The position numbers were made by a program, and so were the translations under genes. DNA of 64,000 nucleotides from an uncultured Draconibacterium sp. (lineage in GTDB: Bacteria > Bacteroidota > Bacteroidia > Bacteroidales > Prolixibacteraceae). This document shows positions 1 to 8,021 of this stretch, one piece after another. The stretch is from the NCBI RefSeq assembly GCF_913063105.1, contig NZ_CAJXYQ010000015.1, positions 62,001 to 126,000 of the forward strand, written 5' to 3'. The notes under the pieces were generated by a model. The model had not been told where the DNA came from. It ran no database searches and worked only from the letters and a program-made list of their open reading frames with translations. The stretch's first letter is position 1. The number at the start of each line of letters is the position of its first letter.

Positions 1-52
1 AATTACACAGTCGATTGATAGGTGTTTTAGTATCATGAGTTAAAAGTTTGTG

Positions 53-60
53 CAAAGGTA
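53..60 (-). promoter_or_regulatory. Leftward -7 box of an off-window gene
   Basis: Read on the minus strand this is TACCTTTG followed by CAC, a perfect match to the Bacteroidota -7 consensus TAnnTTTG. It points left, out of the window, and mirrors the ychF promoter at 159-166. I infer that a divergent gene starts just left of position 1. Confidence 0.55.
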
Positions 61-158
61 ATTACTGAAATTAAAAAAACTAACGAATAGGCTGTAAACT
101 ATACAATAAGCTTAAAAGTATTGCCCGTTTAACTAAATTAGAAATAGTAAAAAAAAAT

Positions 159-166
159 TACCTTTG
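159..166 (+). promoter_or_regulatory. ychF promoter -7 box
   Basis: TACCTTTG followed by CACC matches the Bacteroidota -7 consensus TAnnTTTG and lies 24 bases before the ychF ATG. No clear TTTG -33 element sits at the usual distance. It is the mirror image of the box at 53-60: the 14-base stretch 156-169 is the exact reverse complement of 50-63. Confidence 0.65.
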
Positions 167-190
167 CACCGCAATTTTTAAATAAGTAAA

Positions 191-1291
191 ATGGCTTTAA
201 AATGTGGTATAGTTGGTTTGCCAAATGTGGGTAAATCTACATTGTTTAATTGTTTGTCGAACGCCAAAGCACAATCGGCTAACTTTCCCTTTTGTACAAT
301 AGAACCCAACCTGGGAGTAATTACGGTGCCCGACGAACGTTTATCAAAACTTGAAGAACTGGTAAAACCTCAAAGAGTGGTTCCAACAACTGTTGAAATT
401 GTTGATATTGCCGGTTTGGTGAGAGGTGCAAGTAAGGGCGAAGGTTTAGGGAATAAATTTTTGGGAAATATTCGGGAAACCGATGCCATCATTCATGTGT
501 TGAGATGTTTTGAAAATGAAAACATTACACACGTTGATGAAACAATTAATCCGGTACGCGATAAAGAGACTATAGATATTGAGTTACAGTTAAAAGATCT
601 TGAAACAGTTGAAAGTCGAATTGCCAAGGTTGAAAAACAGGCACGAACCGGTAATGATCCCGAGGCCAAACGAATGTACCGAATACTTTCGGGCTATAAA
701 GAGGTGCTGATGGCAGGAAAATCGGCACGTACAGTTGAAGTAGACCCGGCAGACGAAGCAGCAGTAAATGGTTTGCAGCTGTTAACCAACAAACCGATTT
801 TATACGTTTGTAATGTTGATGAGCCCGCGGTGTTAAAAGGAAACAAACACGTGGAGGCTGTAAAAGCGGCTATTCAGGATGAAAATGCTGAAATGCTGAT
901 GATTGCAGCAGCAACTGAAGCCGATATTTCGGAGTTGGATGATTATGAAGAACGTCAGATGTTTCTTGACGACCTTGGACTTGATGAACCAGGCGTAAGC
1001 AAGCTTATAAAATCGGCCTATAAACTTTTACAATTAGAAACCTATTTTACCGCCGGCGAAAAAGAAGTTAGAGCGTGGACTTACCGAAAAGGAAGTAAAG
1101 CACCACAGGCAGCCGGTGTAATTCATTCTGATTTTGAAAAAGGCTTTATTCGTGCAGAGGTTATTAAATATAACGATTTTGTAAGCCTGGGCTCGGAGCT
1201 GGCTTGTAAAGAAGCAGGAAAAATGGCGATTGAAGGGAAAGAGTACGTGGTGCACGATGGCGATATTATGCACTTTAGGTTTAATGTGTAA
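191..1291 (+). CDS. ychF: Redox-regulated ATPase YchF (Obg/OLA1 family)
   Basis: Cytosolic P-loop NTPase of the OLA1/YchF group. Family members bind ribosomes and prefer ATP to GTP. The 366-residue length is normal for the family. The G1 loop GLPNVGKST lies at residues 9-17 and the Switch II/G3 region DIAGLVRGAS near residue 73. The C-terminal TGS-like domain ends in a conserved segment around HDGDIMHFRFNV. The ATG start sits 24 bases after a strong -7 box and leaves no N-terminal extension. It is a single gene, divergent from an off-window gene and convergent with the yajC operon, with a shared terminator hairpin between them. Confidence 0.97.
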   Translation: MALKCGIVGLPNVGKSTLFNCLSNAKAQSANFPFCTIEPNLGVITVPDERLSKLEELVKPQRVVPTTVEIVDIAGLVRGASKGEGLGNKFLGNIRETDAIIHVLRCFENENITHVDETINPVRDKETIDIELQLKDLETVESRIAKVEKQARTGNDPEAKRMYRILSGYKEVLMAGKSARTVEVDPADEAAVNGLQLLTNKPILYVCNVDEPAVLKGNKHVEAVKAAIQDENAEMLMIAAATEADISELDDYEERQMFLDDLGLDEPGVSKLIKSAYKLLQLETYFTAGEKEVRAWTYRKGSKAPQAAGVIHSDFEKGFIRAEVIKYNDFVSLGSELACKEAGKMAIEGKEYVVHDGDIMHFRFNV

Positions 1292-1335
1292 GAAAGTCAG
1301 AAGTTAGAAGTCGGGAGACCGAAGTCTGAAGAAAT

Positions 1336-1374
1336 AAAAAAGGCTTGCAATTTATGAATTGCAAGCCTTTTTTT
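1336..1374. terminator. Bidirectional terminator between ychF and yajC
   Basis: An inverted repeat with arms AAAAAGGCTTGCAATT (1336 onward) and AATTGCAAGCCTTTTT, separated by about 5 bases. It is flanked by an A run on the left and a T run on the right, so it can act as an intrinsic terminator in both directions for the convergent genes. Confidence 0.85.
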
Positions 1375-1391
1375 CATATACGGTAAAGCGT

Positions 1392-1715
1392 TTATTTCTG
1401 AGGCTGAACGTCGCTCATATCTTTTACAATACCGTTTTTATCTACTTTAATAACAACATCTTTTGCTATTTCAAGCTGGATAGAGGTTTCTTCGATTTTG
1501 GCAATTTTGCCATAAATGCCACCGGTTGTAACTACTTTGTCGCCTTTTTGCAGACTTTCGCGGAACTTACGTGTTTCTTTCTGGCGTTTTACCTGCGGGC
1601 GAATCATAAAAAAGTAAAAAACCACAATAATCAGTAACAGCGGAAGAAAGCTCATTAATGGGTTTCCTTCTGAGCCGTCTTGTGGTTGCATCATTAATAA
1701 AATAGAATTCAACAT
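1392..1715 (-). CDS. yajC: Preprotein translocase subunit YajC
   Basis: Small inner-membrane accessory subunit of the Sec translocon that joins SecDF. It has a single transmembrane helix near residues 22-38 (FLPLLLIIVVFYFFMIRP). The cytosolic part carries the typical family segment KGDKVVTTGGIYGKIAKI. At 107 residues it is standard length. Last gene of the leftward nusB-DUF1573-yajC set, starting 11 bases after the DUF1573 stop. This gene order is common in Bacteroidota. Confidence 0.95.
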   Translation of the reverse strand: MLNSILLMMQPQDGSEGNPLMSFLPLLLIIVVFYFFMIRPQVKRQKETRKFRESLQKGDKVVTTGGIYGKIAKIEETSIQLEIAKDVVIKVDKNGIVKDMSDVQPQK

Positions 1716-1726
1716 GACTATAATTT

Positions 1727-2155
1727 TTAGTATTTAATATCAATAAATTCGTTTTTAACCTCGGCAAAAATAGCTAAATGTTTTAATTCTTTGCTATTTC
1801 CATGTACTTCAATTGTTTTGTATTCTTTTCCGGCAAGGCCGGCGGTGTTAAATTCAACCTCAACTATGGTGTTGGCACCAGGTTTTATTACCTGTTGTTT
1901 TGCTTGTGCCGTAATACAGCCGCAATCGCTAACCAGCTCAGCTAAAATAAAATTGTTTTTGCCGGTATTGTGCAGTATAAAAGTGTGTAACACAATTTCG
2001 CCTGCTGTAAGTTGGCCAAAATCATGCATTGGTTTTTCAATGCTAATTTCGGTTAAGTTGTTGGTGTTGCTAACTTTTTTTGCGCTATCCTTCTGTTTTT
2101 CTGCTTCGCACGAAACAAAAAACATCAGAACCGCTATTACAACAAATTTGTACAT
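1727..2155 (-). CDS. DUF1573 lipoprotein
   Basis: Secreted lipoprotein of 142 residues. A short signal peptide ends in a lipobox-like FVSC, with the lipidated Cys near residue 16. The body is one DUF1573 domain, an Ig-like beta-sandwich, recognisable from the MHDFGQLTAGEIV segment and the SDCGCI Cys pair followed by a P-G-x-N-x-I-x-V-x-F strand pattern. Function unknown; the fold suggests a periplasmic or surface adaptor. Its ATG overlaps the nusB stop by one base (TAATG), indicating translational coupling in the nusB-yajC operon. Confidence 0.9.
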   Translation of the reverse strand: MYKFVVIAVLMFFVSCEAEKQKDSAKKVSNTNNLTEISIEKPMHDFGQLTAGEIVLHTFILHNTGKNNFILAELVSDCGCITAQAKQQVIKPGANTIVEVEFNTAGLAGKEYKTIEVHGNSKELKHLAIFAEVKNEFIDIKY

Positions 2156-3102
2156 TATTCGCCAATCAGACCGCGTCCTTCTTTATTAATTTTCTCGGTT
2201 CGTTTTAAATCTTTTAATGTTTTATCGAGGATTCCGTTAATAAAATTGCGGCTCTTCTCGGTACTGTAAAACTTCGATAATTCGATGTATTCGTTTAACG
2301 AAACCTTGGTTGGAATGGTAGGGAAATACAGGAACTCAGTAATGGCCAGTTGCATTATAAGGATATCCATAAAAGCAATACGTTCTACATCCCAGTTGCG
2401 CGAGTGTTCGCGAATTAGTGTTCGTAATTCTTCGTGGTTAATGATGGATTTTCGCAGGAGTTCTTTGGTAAAGTCTCTGTCTTCCTGGTCTTTGTATAAA
2501 GGCATTAACGATTGGTCGGAGTCTGAAAGTTCGTTAAAGCGTTTCAGTGTTTTTACAATCATTGAAATTACAAACTCCACATCATCGTTCCAGTAAATGC
2601 TTTTTTCTTCCAAAAGAATGTACAAGTCTTCAGAAACAAGGATGATTTTATTAAAAAGCTTTTCAATAAACTTCCGGTCGTTAAGATAAGAGCGGGTTTT
2701 GTCGGCCATATATTCTTTGTAAATGTCCGATTCAATCATCATCAGGTACAACTCCTTAATCAGCTCTGGATGGTCTTTCCAGTTCAGCTTTTTCTGGTCG
2801 AGGTAAGCCTCAAGTTGCCTGTTGTTGCGCAGTTGCTGAATAAGCTGATTGGAAATGAACTTGGTATTCGGATGCAAATCCTCGTGGGTTGGCTGATGTT
2901 TGTTACGTCTGATTTCGATGCGTCCTTCTGCGTAATCCGCAATTTCGGTTACCAGTGAAAACAGGTAGTGGTAAAGGTCGTAAGCTTTGTGAATACAAAA
3001 GAAAAGTTCTTTCTCGGTGTTGTTAATCGATTTCTCGTCGGTGGAGTAGTAGGCGTACAATACTTGTAGAACCTTTGTGCGGATAATCCTTCTGCTAATC
3101 AT
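2155..3102 (-). CDS. nusB: Transcription antitermination factor NusB (long form)
   Basis: NusB binds boxA RNA with S10/NusE and supports rRNA antitermination. The C-terminal half holds the classical helical NusB domain (NWDVERIAFMDILIMQLAITEFL and the conserved PTKVSLNEYIELSKFYSTEKSRNFINGILD region). At 315 residues it is about twice the E. coli protein. The extra N-terminal helical part begins with ISRRIIRTKVLQVLYAYY, which looks like helix 1 of the fold, with a long insertion after it. Such long forms are usual in Bacteroidota. First gene of a leftward operon with DUF1573 and yajC. Confidence 0.93.
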   Translation of the reverse strand: MISRRIIRTKVLQVLYAYYSTDEKSINNTEKELFFCIHKAYDLYHYLFSLVTEIADYAEGRIEIRRNKHQPTHEDLHPNTKFISNQLIQQLRNNRQLEAYLDQKKLNWKDHPELIKELYLMMIESDIYKEYMADKTRSYLNDRKFIEKLFNKIILVSEDLYILLEEKSIYWNDDVEFVISMIVKTLKRFNELSDSDQSLMPLYKDQEDRDFTKELLRKSIINHEELRTLIREHSRNWDVERIAFMDILIMQLAITEFLYFPTIPTKVSLNEYIELSKFYSTEKSRNFINGILDKTLKDLKRTEKINKEGRGLIGE

Positions 3103-3131
3103 TTTTAATGAACTTCGTATAAATTTCGCTG

Positions 3132-3139
3132 CAAAATTA
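3132..3139 (-). promoter_or_regulatory. nusB operon -7 box
   Basis: The minus strand reads TAATTTTG followed by CAG, matching TAnnTTTG, 30 bases upstream of the nusB ATG. No convincing -33 TTTG was found at 19-20 bases. Confidence 0.5.
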
Positions 3140-3317
3140 CACCTTTTTTTGAATCTCGGCTCAGAAAATAATGCAAATGGAGAAAGTTATTTTAATGTGA
3201 AGGAGGCCAGCTGTGGATAAAGCTGATTTAGAGGATTTGGGGTGACAAAAGGATTTCTCTTAACTTATTTATAAAGCTATAATCGAGGATATCTTTTATT
3301 CATTCAATGAAATTTGT

Positions 3318-4052
3318 CTAAAAATTGATTCTATCATCTTCATCACGAGTTGAGCTTGGTTCGGAGAAGGCAATTTCTCCGGTGTCGGTTGTAAAATCAT
3401 CTACTTCCTCCTCATCAGGTTCATCTTCCCAGTCGAATTTCTCGCGCCGGATGATGTATTTTCGGTAATAAAAGGCCAGTGCTACGCCAAAAATTGCTCC
3501 CGACAGATGACCTTCCCACGAAATTTCGGGCCGGATGGGCAACAAGCCCCAAACCAGGCCGCCGTAAAGAAAAACCACAACTACCGAAAGGGTGAGTAAA
3601 CGCACATCAGACCGTATAATTCCGCTAACAAAATGAAAAGCTGCCAGTGCATAAACCACACCACTGGCGCCAATATGCCAGGCTTCGCGCCCCATAAACC
3701 AGGTGCTGATGCCCGATAAAATATACAGTAGAAAAAAAATGCGGTACGATATGCGCCGGTAAAAGTAAACGAGCATAAATCCCAGAATAAAAAAAGGTAA
3801 CGAATTGGAAATAAGGTGGCTAAAATCGGAATGAATAAAAGGGGAGAACAGAATGCCCTGCAATCCGTTTACATGCCGCGGATAAATACCAAATTTAACA
3901 AAACTCAATCCTGCAGTTTGTTCGATGATTTTAACTATCCATAAAAGCAATACAAAAATGGCCGGAAACAAGAGGCTGTGAAAGAATATTTTCTTCTCTA
4001 CCTCCATATCGAGATTTTTGGGGTTGCTAGGATAATACCGAAATAATGCCAT
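3318..4052 (-). CDS. Rhomboid family intramembrane serine protease
   Basis: Polytopic membrane protein of 244 residues. The catalytic pair is visible: GASG with nucleophile Ser130 in one membrane segment and His182 in EGHLSGAIFG of a later one. The oxyanion-site region HSDFSHLISN (His79, Asn83) is also present. About six hydrophobic helices span residues 25-195. The tail from about residue 200 is very acidic (EDEPDEEEVDD) and probably cytosolic. It cleaves transmembrane substrates within the bilayer; the substrate here is unknown. It stands alone, with about 215 bases to nusB. Confidence 0.92.
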   Translation of the reverse strand: MALFRYYPSNPKNLDMEVEKKIFFHSLLFPAIFVLLLWIVKIIEQTAGLSFVKFGIYPRHVNGLQGILFSPFIHSDFSHLISNSLPFFILGFMLVYFYRRISYRIFFLLYILSGISTWFMGREAWHIGASGVVYALAAFHFVSGIIRSDVRLLTLSVVVVFLYGGLVWGLLPIRPEISWEGHLSGAIFGVALAFYYRKYIIRREKFDWEDEPDEEEVDDFTTDTGEIAFSEPSSTRDEDDRINF

Positions 4053-4174
4053 TGTGCTACACTAATTGAGATTCAAATAAGTAATAAAAAGGCAAAAGCA
4101 GCGAAAAGTTTTCGGTAAATCTTACGTTGGTCGCTGTAAATTGTTGTTTTAGCTGGTTTATTAAAAATTCCAGA

Positions 4175-5209
4175 TTATAACCTTTCTTTAATTAGTTGCT
4201 TTATTAAAGCAGCAAACGTAGTAATCTCCTCTTCCGTGGTATCAAACGAAGTCATCCAGCGTACTTCCGATTTTATTTCATCCCAAACATAAAAGAAAAA
4301 TTGTTGCTGCAGGGGTTCTATTATTTCTTTTGGCACTATTGCAAATACCCCATTTGCCGATACAGGTTGTGTAATTTTTATTGCCGGAATTTTTGCCACT
4401 TCAGCTTCTAATAGTTTTGCCATTTTGTTTGCATGCAAAGCACTTTTTTTCCATAGGTCGTTTTCGAAATAGGCCACAAACTGCGCACCAACAAAACGCA
4501 TTTTAGAAAACAGCTGCATACTTTGCTTGCGCAGGTATTTGGTTTGCTTTGTCAACTCAGTATTAAAGAACAGAACCGCTTCGCCCATCATCATGCCGTT
4601 TTTTGTACCTCCAAACGATAGTATGTCAACACCACAATCAACGGTAAATTCTTTAAAATCCATATTTAATGCAACCGCTGCATTGGCAATTCGGGCACCG
4701 TCCATGTGCAGATACATCTGATGTTTGTGCGCCAGTTCTGCCAGTGCTTTAATTTCATCGGGCGTGTATACTGTTCCCATTTCAGTAACCTGCGAAATAG
4801 AAATTACCTTGGCTTGCGAATGGTGCTCAAAATCAAAACCTTTTAAATGGGGTAGTACCGCTTCGGGTGTTACTTTTCCGTTTACTGGTTCAACCGGAAT
4901 GAGTTTGCAGCCTGTAAATTTTTCGGGTGCTCCACACTCGTCTTCCTGAATATGGGCGGTTTCGGCACAAATTACCGAGTTAAAACTGTGGGTAACTGTT
5001 GCAAGCCCCAACACATTCGCCCCAGTTCCGTTAAAAACAAAAAATACCCCGGTGTTTTGGCCAAACTTATTTTTAAAAACTGAAATAGCTTTTTGGGTAT
5101 ACGGGTCGTCGCCATAGCCAACAACGTGCCCGGTGTTGGCATTTTCCATCGCCTTCAGTATTTGCGGATGTACTCCGGAGTTATTATCACTCGCAAAACC
5201 TTTATTCAT
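4175..5209 (-). CDS. ltaE: Low-specificity L-threonine aldolase family, PLP enzyme
   Basis: Fold-type I PLP enzyme that cleaves L-threonine or allo-threonine to glycine and acetaldehyde (beta-eliminating lyase family). Visible motifs are FASDNNSGVHP at the N terminus, HMDGARIANA with the PLP-ring Asp, and SFGGTKNGMM with the Schiff-base Lys near residue 198. I start at the ATG giving MNKGFASDN (344 residues). An upstream in-frame codon would add 19 residues that fit no family member. The gene is divergent from the GPP34 gene, 64 bases away. Confidence 0.9.
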   Translation of the reverse strand: MNKGFASDNNSGVHPQILKAMENANTGHVVGYGDDPYTQKAISVFKNKFGQNTGVFFVFNGTGANVLGLATVTHSFNSVICAETAHIQEDECGAPEKFTGCKLIPVEPVNGKVTPEAVLPHLKGFDFEHHSQAKVISISQVTEMGTVYTPDEIKALAELAHKHQMYLHMDGARIANAAVALNMDFKEFTVDCGVDILSFGGTKNGMMMGEAVLFFNTELTKQTKYLRKQSMQLFSKMRFVGAQFVAYFENDLWKKSALHANKMAKLLEAEVAKIPAIKITQPVSANGVFAIVPKEIIEPLQQQFFFYVWDEIKSEVRWMTSFDTTEEEITTFAALIKQLIKERL

Positions 5210-5273
5210 AATTCTTATTTGTAACTTTAGTTGTATTTTGGTACGAATTAAGTAAGAAAAAATCAAAATCAGG

Positions 5274-5948
5274 ATGGATAGACCAATTCCTTTGTCTCAA
5301 AAAATATATTTATTGGGAATAAACCCCGGAAAAGGAGGTATAAGTTCGCGTTCGTATACAGCTATGGATTATGTACTTTTAGGTACACTTTTTATGGAGT
5401 TGTATCTCGAAAAGAAAATTAGCTTCGATGAAAAACGAATTATTGTGCGCACCACCTCCTCCGATAATCAGCTACACCGTTTTTTACTGCAAAAAATGAG
5501 CAAGGCAAAATCGCCTCGTAAAATTGGCACCTGGATTAATAAGTTTTATTTCTCGTTAAAACAGATACGAGAAGAAGTGCAAAGCGGTTTGGTTAATCAG
5601 CACCTGATAAAAATGGAGTCACGGCGCTTTTTGTTTTTTAAATGGAAAACACCGGTAGCTACCAACAAGCAATATTTATTTAAACTGGAGCGCAAAATTG
5701 AAAACGATATTTTTAAAGGAAGTTCGGCGGAAGAAGACTTGATTTTTTTGTCGTTTATTGAACCGGCAGGGATACTGCACCGCTTATTCAGCGATAGAAA
5801 AAAACGGAAACAGGCAAAGCAGCAACTTAAAAAGTTAATGCTTGAAAACCGGGTATCGGGAGCCGTTGCCGATGCCATAACCGCTTCTCAGGCAATAGCA
5901 GCGTCGGTGGCAGTTAGCGTTGCGGCTACTTCGGCAGCAACATCGTAA
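5274..5948 (+). CDS. GPP34 (GOLPH3-like) family protein
   Basis: A 224-residue protein resembling the GPP34 family, whose eukaryotic members (GOLPH3/Vps74) bind phosphoinositides and Golgi glycosyltransferases. The opening LSQKIYLLGINPGKG, followed by a MDYVLLGTLFMELYLE helix and KIGTWINKFY, fits this family. Bacterial members have no settled function. The C terminus is an unusual Ala/Ser/Thr-rich helix (residues about 200-224) that could be amphipathic or membrane-associated. A small membrane protein follows 6 bases downstream, probably in one transcript. Confidence 0.75.
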   Translation: MDRPIPLSQKIYLLGINPGKGGISSRSYTAMDYVLLGTLFMELYLEKKISFDEKRIIVRTTSSDNQLHRFLLQKMSKAKSPRKIGTWINKFYFSLKQIREEVQSGLVNQHLIKMESRRFLFFKWKTPVATNKQYLFKLERKIENDIFKGSSAEEDLIFLSFIEPAGILHRLFSDRKKRKQAKQQLKKLMLENRVSGAVADAITASQAIAASVAVSVAATSAATS

Positions 5949-5954
5949 ATTGGT

Positions 5955-6272
5955 ATGGAAAATTTGAAGAAAATAGTGCTTTATGTTTCAGGTCCCGGAG
6001 TTTTGTTTTTTGAACTCGTAGCCTTGTTTATTCATCTTTTTACCGAAAAAAATACGAAACCCTTTTTAGTGGGCGGACTCGTCGTGTTTTTTGTGGTTTT
6101 TATTCCCTTGTATTCTGTTGAATATTTTAGGCAGGAATTTAAAAAAAAGGATGCTAAAAAAATTACTTTTAGTAAGCCTAAAAACCGTGTAGAATGGCGT
6201 GGAGGAAACATCCATGGCAAAGTTCCTACAAAAACACAGGCTCCCGGAAAATTTTTCAACAAAAAGCACTAA
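5955..6272 (+). CDS. Small two-helix membrane protein
   Basis: Hypothetical protein of 105 residues with two hydrophobic helices (about residues 8-30 and 36-56) and a basic C-terminal tail rich in Lys and Arg. I do not recognise the family. It follows the GPP34-like gene by 6 bases, so the two are likely co-transcribed. Its stop overlaps the convergent glutathione peroxidase stop by 4 bases. Confidence 0.7.
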   Translation: MENLKKIVLYVSGPGVLFFELVALFIHLFTEKNTKPFLVGGLVVFFVVFIPLYSVEYFRQEFKKKDAKKITFSKPKNRVEWRGGNIHGKVPTKTQAPGKFFNKKH

Positions 6273-6802
6273 TCGGTAATCCATTCAATTATTTTTGGGT
6301 TTAGCGGACTAACCGAAGGGCCAAAGCTATTAACTAATTTCCCGTTTTCATCAACCAGAAATTTTTGGAAATTCCACCTAACCTTTGCATCGAGCACGCC
6401 ATTTTCTGTTCTTAAGGTTAGCCACCGATATACCGGATGTATTGCTTCTCCTTTAATCGAAATTTTCGCCATAACGGTAAAGCTAACGTTATATTGGGCA
6501 CAAAATTCCTTTATTTTTTGGTTGTTGCCGGGTTCCTGTTTCCCAAAGTCGTTACACGGAAAAGCAATAACTTCAAAGTTGTTTCGCCCATATTCTTCAT
6601 AAAGTTTCTGAAGTTTGGTATATTGAGGCGTAAACATGCATTCTGAAGCCGTGTTGACGAGCAATAATTTTTTGCCGGCAAAACTTGAAAAGTGCAAGGT
6701 GTCGCCATCAAGTGTCAGCGCCGAAAAGTTATGTAAGGTCTTATTCTGGGCTGTAACCGAAGTAATGCAGAAAAAGAAAATCAAAAAGATACAGGTTTTC
6801 AT
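6269..6802 (-). CDS. Glutathione peroxidase family (Cys-type), exported
   Basis: Thioredoxin-fold peroxidase that reduces peroxides. The peroxidatic residue is Cys55 in NTASECMFTPQY (Cys, not selenocysteine, so electrons probably come from thioredoxin). The tetrad region FPCNDFGKQEPG and the later RWNFQKFLV Trp are present. An N-terminal signal sequence ending near VTAQ (residue 19) suggests periplasmic export. I use the ATG at MKTCIFL (177 residues) and not the upstream TTG, because it gives a normal-length signal peptide. Convergent with the small membrane protein. Confidence 0.92.
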   Translation of the reverse strand: MKTCIFLIFFFCITSVTAQNKTLHNFSALTLDGDTLHFSSFAGKKLLLVNTASECMFTPQYTKLQKLYEEYGRNNFEVIAFPCNDFGKQEPGNNQKIKEFCAQYNVSFTVMAKISIKGEAIHPVYRWLTLRTENGVLDAKVRWNFQKFLVDENGKLVNSFGPSVSPLNPKIIEWITD

Positions 6803-6889
6803 AAATAGTAATCTTTTCACAATCAAACGGTTTTAAAAATACCACAATTGATGTTAATAAAAAAACCATGCAAAAAAGCCATATTTAAT

Positions 6890-6897
6890 TATCTTTG
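6890..6897 (+). promoter_or_regulatory. dnaX -7 box
   Basis: TATCTTTG matches TAnnTTTG and ends 20 bases before the dnaX ATG. No -33 element is evident. Confidence 0.5.
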
Positions 6898-6917
6898 GTC
6901 AACTTCTGAGGCAGATT

Positions 6918-8021
6918 ATGGAGAACTTTATTGTATCAGCACGAAAATACCGACCCGACTCATTTGAGACTGTTGTTGCGCAGGCATCGATTACCAACAC
7001 CCTTAAAAATGCGATTAAAAGCAATCAATTGGCACATGCCTATTTATTTTGTGGTCCGCGTGGTGTCGGAAAAACTACCTGTGCGCGCATTTTTGCCAAA
7101 ACAATAAATTGTACGAATCTTACCGCCGAAACAGAAGCATGCAACAAATGCGAGTCGTGTACCTCGTTTAACAGCAGCCGTTCGTTTAATATTCATGAAC
7201 TTGATGCGGCTTCAAATAATTCGGTTGATGATATTCGTAATCTAACCGACCAGGTTCGGGTTCCTCCACAAATGGGCAAATACAGCGTATACATTATCGA
7301 TGAGGTTCATATGCTATCGAGCCAGGCCTTTAATGCTTTTTTGAAAACGCTGGAAGAACCGCCAAAACATGCCATTTTTATTTTGGCAACTACCGAAAAG
7401 CATAAAATTATTCCAACCATTTTGTCGCGATGCCAGATTTTTGATTTTAACAGGATAGGCGTTTCTGACATTTCGGAGCATTTGGAATATGTGGCAAAAA
7501 ATGAAGGTGTTGCCTTTGAAGCTGAAGGGCTGAATGTTATTGCTCAGAAAGCAGATGGAGCGATGCGTGATGCCCTCTCAATTTTTGATCAGATTGTTAG
7601 CTTTTCGGGCAAATCAATTACCTACCAGGATGTTATTACCAACCTGAATGTACTGGATTACGACTACTATTTCCGTTTAGTTGACGAGTTTCTGAAGAAT
7701 AATGTAACCGAGGTGTTGGTAATTTTTAATGATATTCTGAATCATGGTTTCGATGGCCATCATTTTATAACCGGTTTAAGCAGTCATTTCAGAGATTTAC
7801 TGGTTTGTAAAGATGCGGTTACCATTCAATTATTGGAAGTTGGAGGAGACATTAAAGAACGGTATCGCACACAGGCAGCAGCTGCCAATACCGATTTTTT
7901 ACTGGATGCCATGCAAATTGCAAATACCTGCGATATACAATACAAAACAAGTCAGAATAAACGCCTGCTTATTGAGCTCGCATTAATACGGATAGCACAG
8001 CTAACCTTAAAAAAAAAATAG
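6918..8021 (+). CDS. dnaX: DNA polymerase III gamma subunit (zero-frame product of dnaX)
   Basis: AAA+ clamp-loader ATPase. Walker A GPRGVGKTT lies at residues 46-54. The zinc site uses Cys65, Cys75, Cys78 and Cys81. Walker B YIIDEVHML is near 120, with sensor-1 LATTEK and the arginine-finger LSRCQIF after it. Domains I-III are complete. The zero frame stops at TAG 8019-8021 immediately after an A10 run (8009-8018), giving 367 residues, the length expected for gamma. The -1 frame continues into a typical Bacteroidota DnaX C-terminal domain (8018-8668). A longer tau of about 583 residues is therefore expected by frameshifting or transcript slippage, unless the A count is a sequencing error. 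Confidence 0.95.
   Translation: MENFIVSARKYRPDSFETVVAQASITNTLKNAIKSNQLAHAYLFCGPRGVGKTTCARIFAKTINCTNLTAETEACNKCESCTSFNSSRSFNIHELDAASNNSVDDIRNLTDQVRVPPQMGKYSVYIIDEVHMLSSQAFNAFLKTLEEPPKHAIFILATTEKHKIIPTILSRCQIFDFNRIGVSDISEHLEYVAKNEGVAFEAEGLNVIAQKADGAMRDALSIFDQIVSFSGKSITYQDVITNLNVLDYDYYFRLVDEFLKNNVTEVLVIFNDILNHGFDGHHFITGLSSHFRDLLVCKDAVTIQLLEVGGDIKERYRTQAAAANTDFLLDAMQIANTCDIQYKTSQNKRLLIELALIRIAQLTLKKK
8009..8018 (+). other. A10 slippery tract at the dnaX gamma/tau junction
   Basis: Ten consecutive A residues, read in zero frame as TTA AAA AAA AAA and then TAG. Slipping back one base, or one extra A in the mRNA, joins the gamma frame to the open -1 frame that begins ATA GCT GAA at 8018. No Shine-Dalgarno-like stimulator lies just upstream and no strong hairpin just downstream. 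This favours transcriptional slippage of the kind known for Thermus dnaX, although ribosomal slippage is also possible. Confidence 0.75.

Noticed and set aside
1359..1637. 92-residue plus-strand ORF over yajC.
   Set aside because: It is an antisense shadow of yajC, which matches its family fully on the minus strand.
6269..6802. Selenocysteine glutathione peroxidase.
   Set aside because: The peroxidatic codon encodes Cys (TGC/TGT class), with no TGA and no SECIS element seen, so it is the Cys type.
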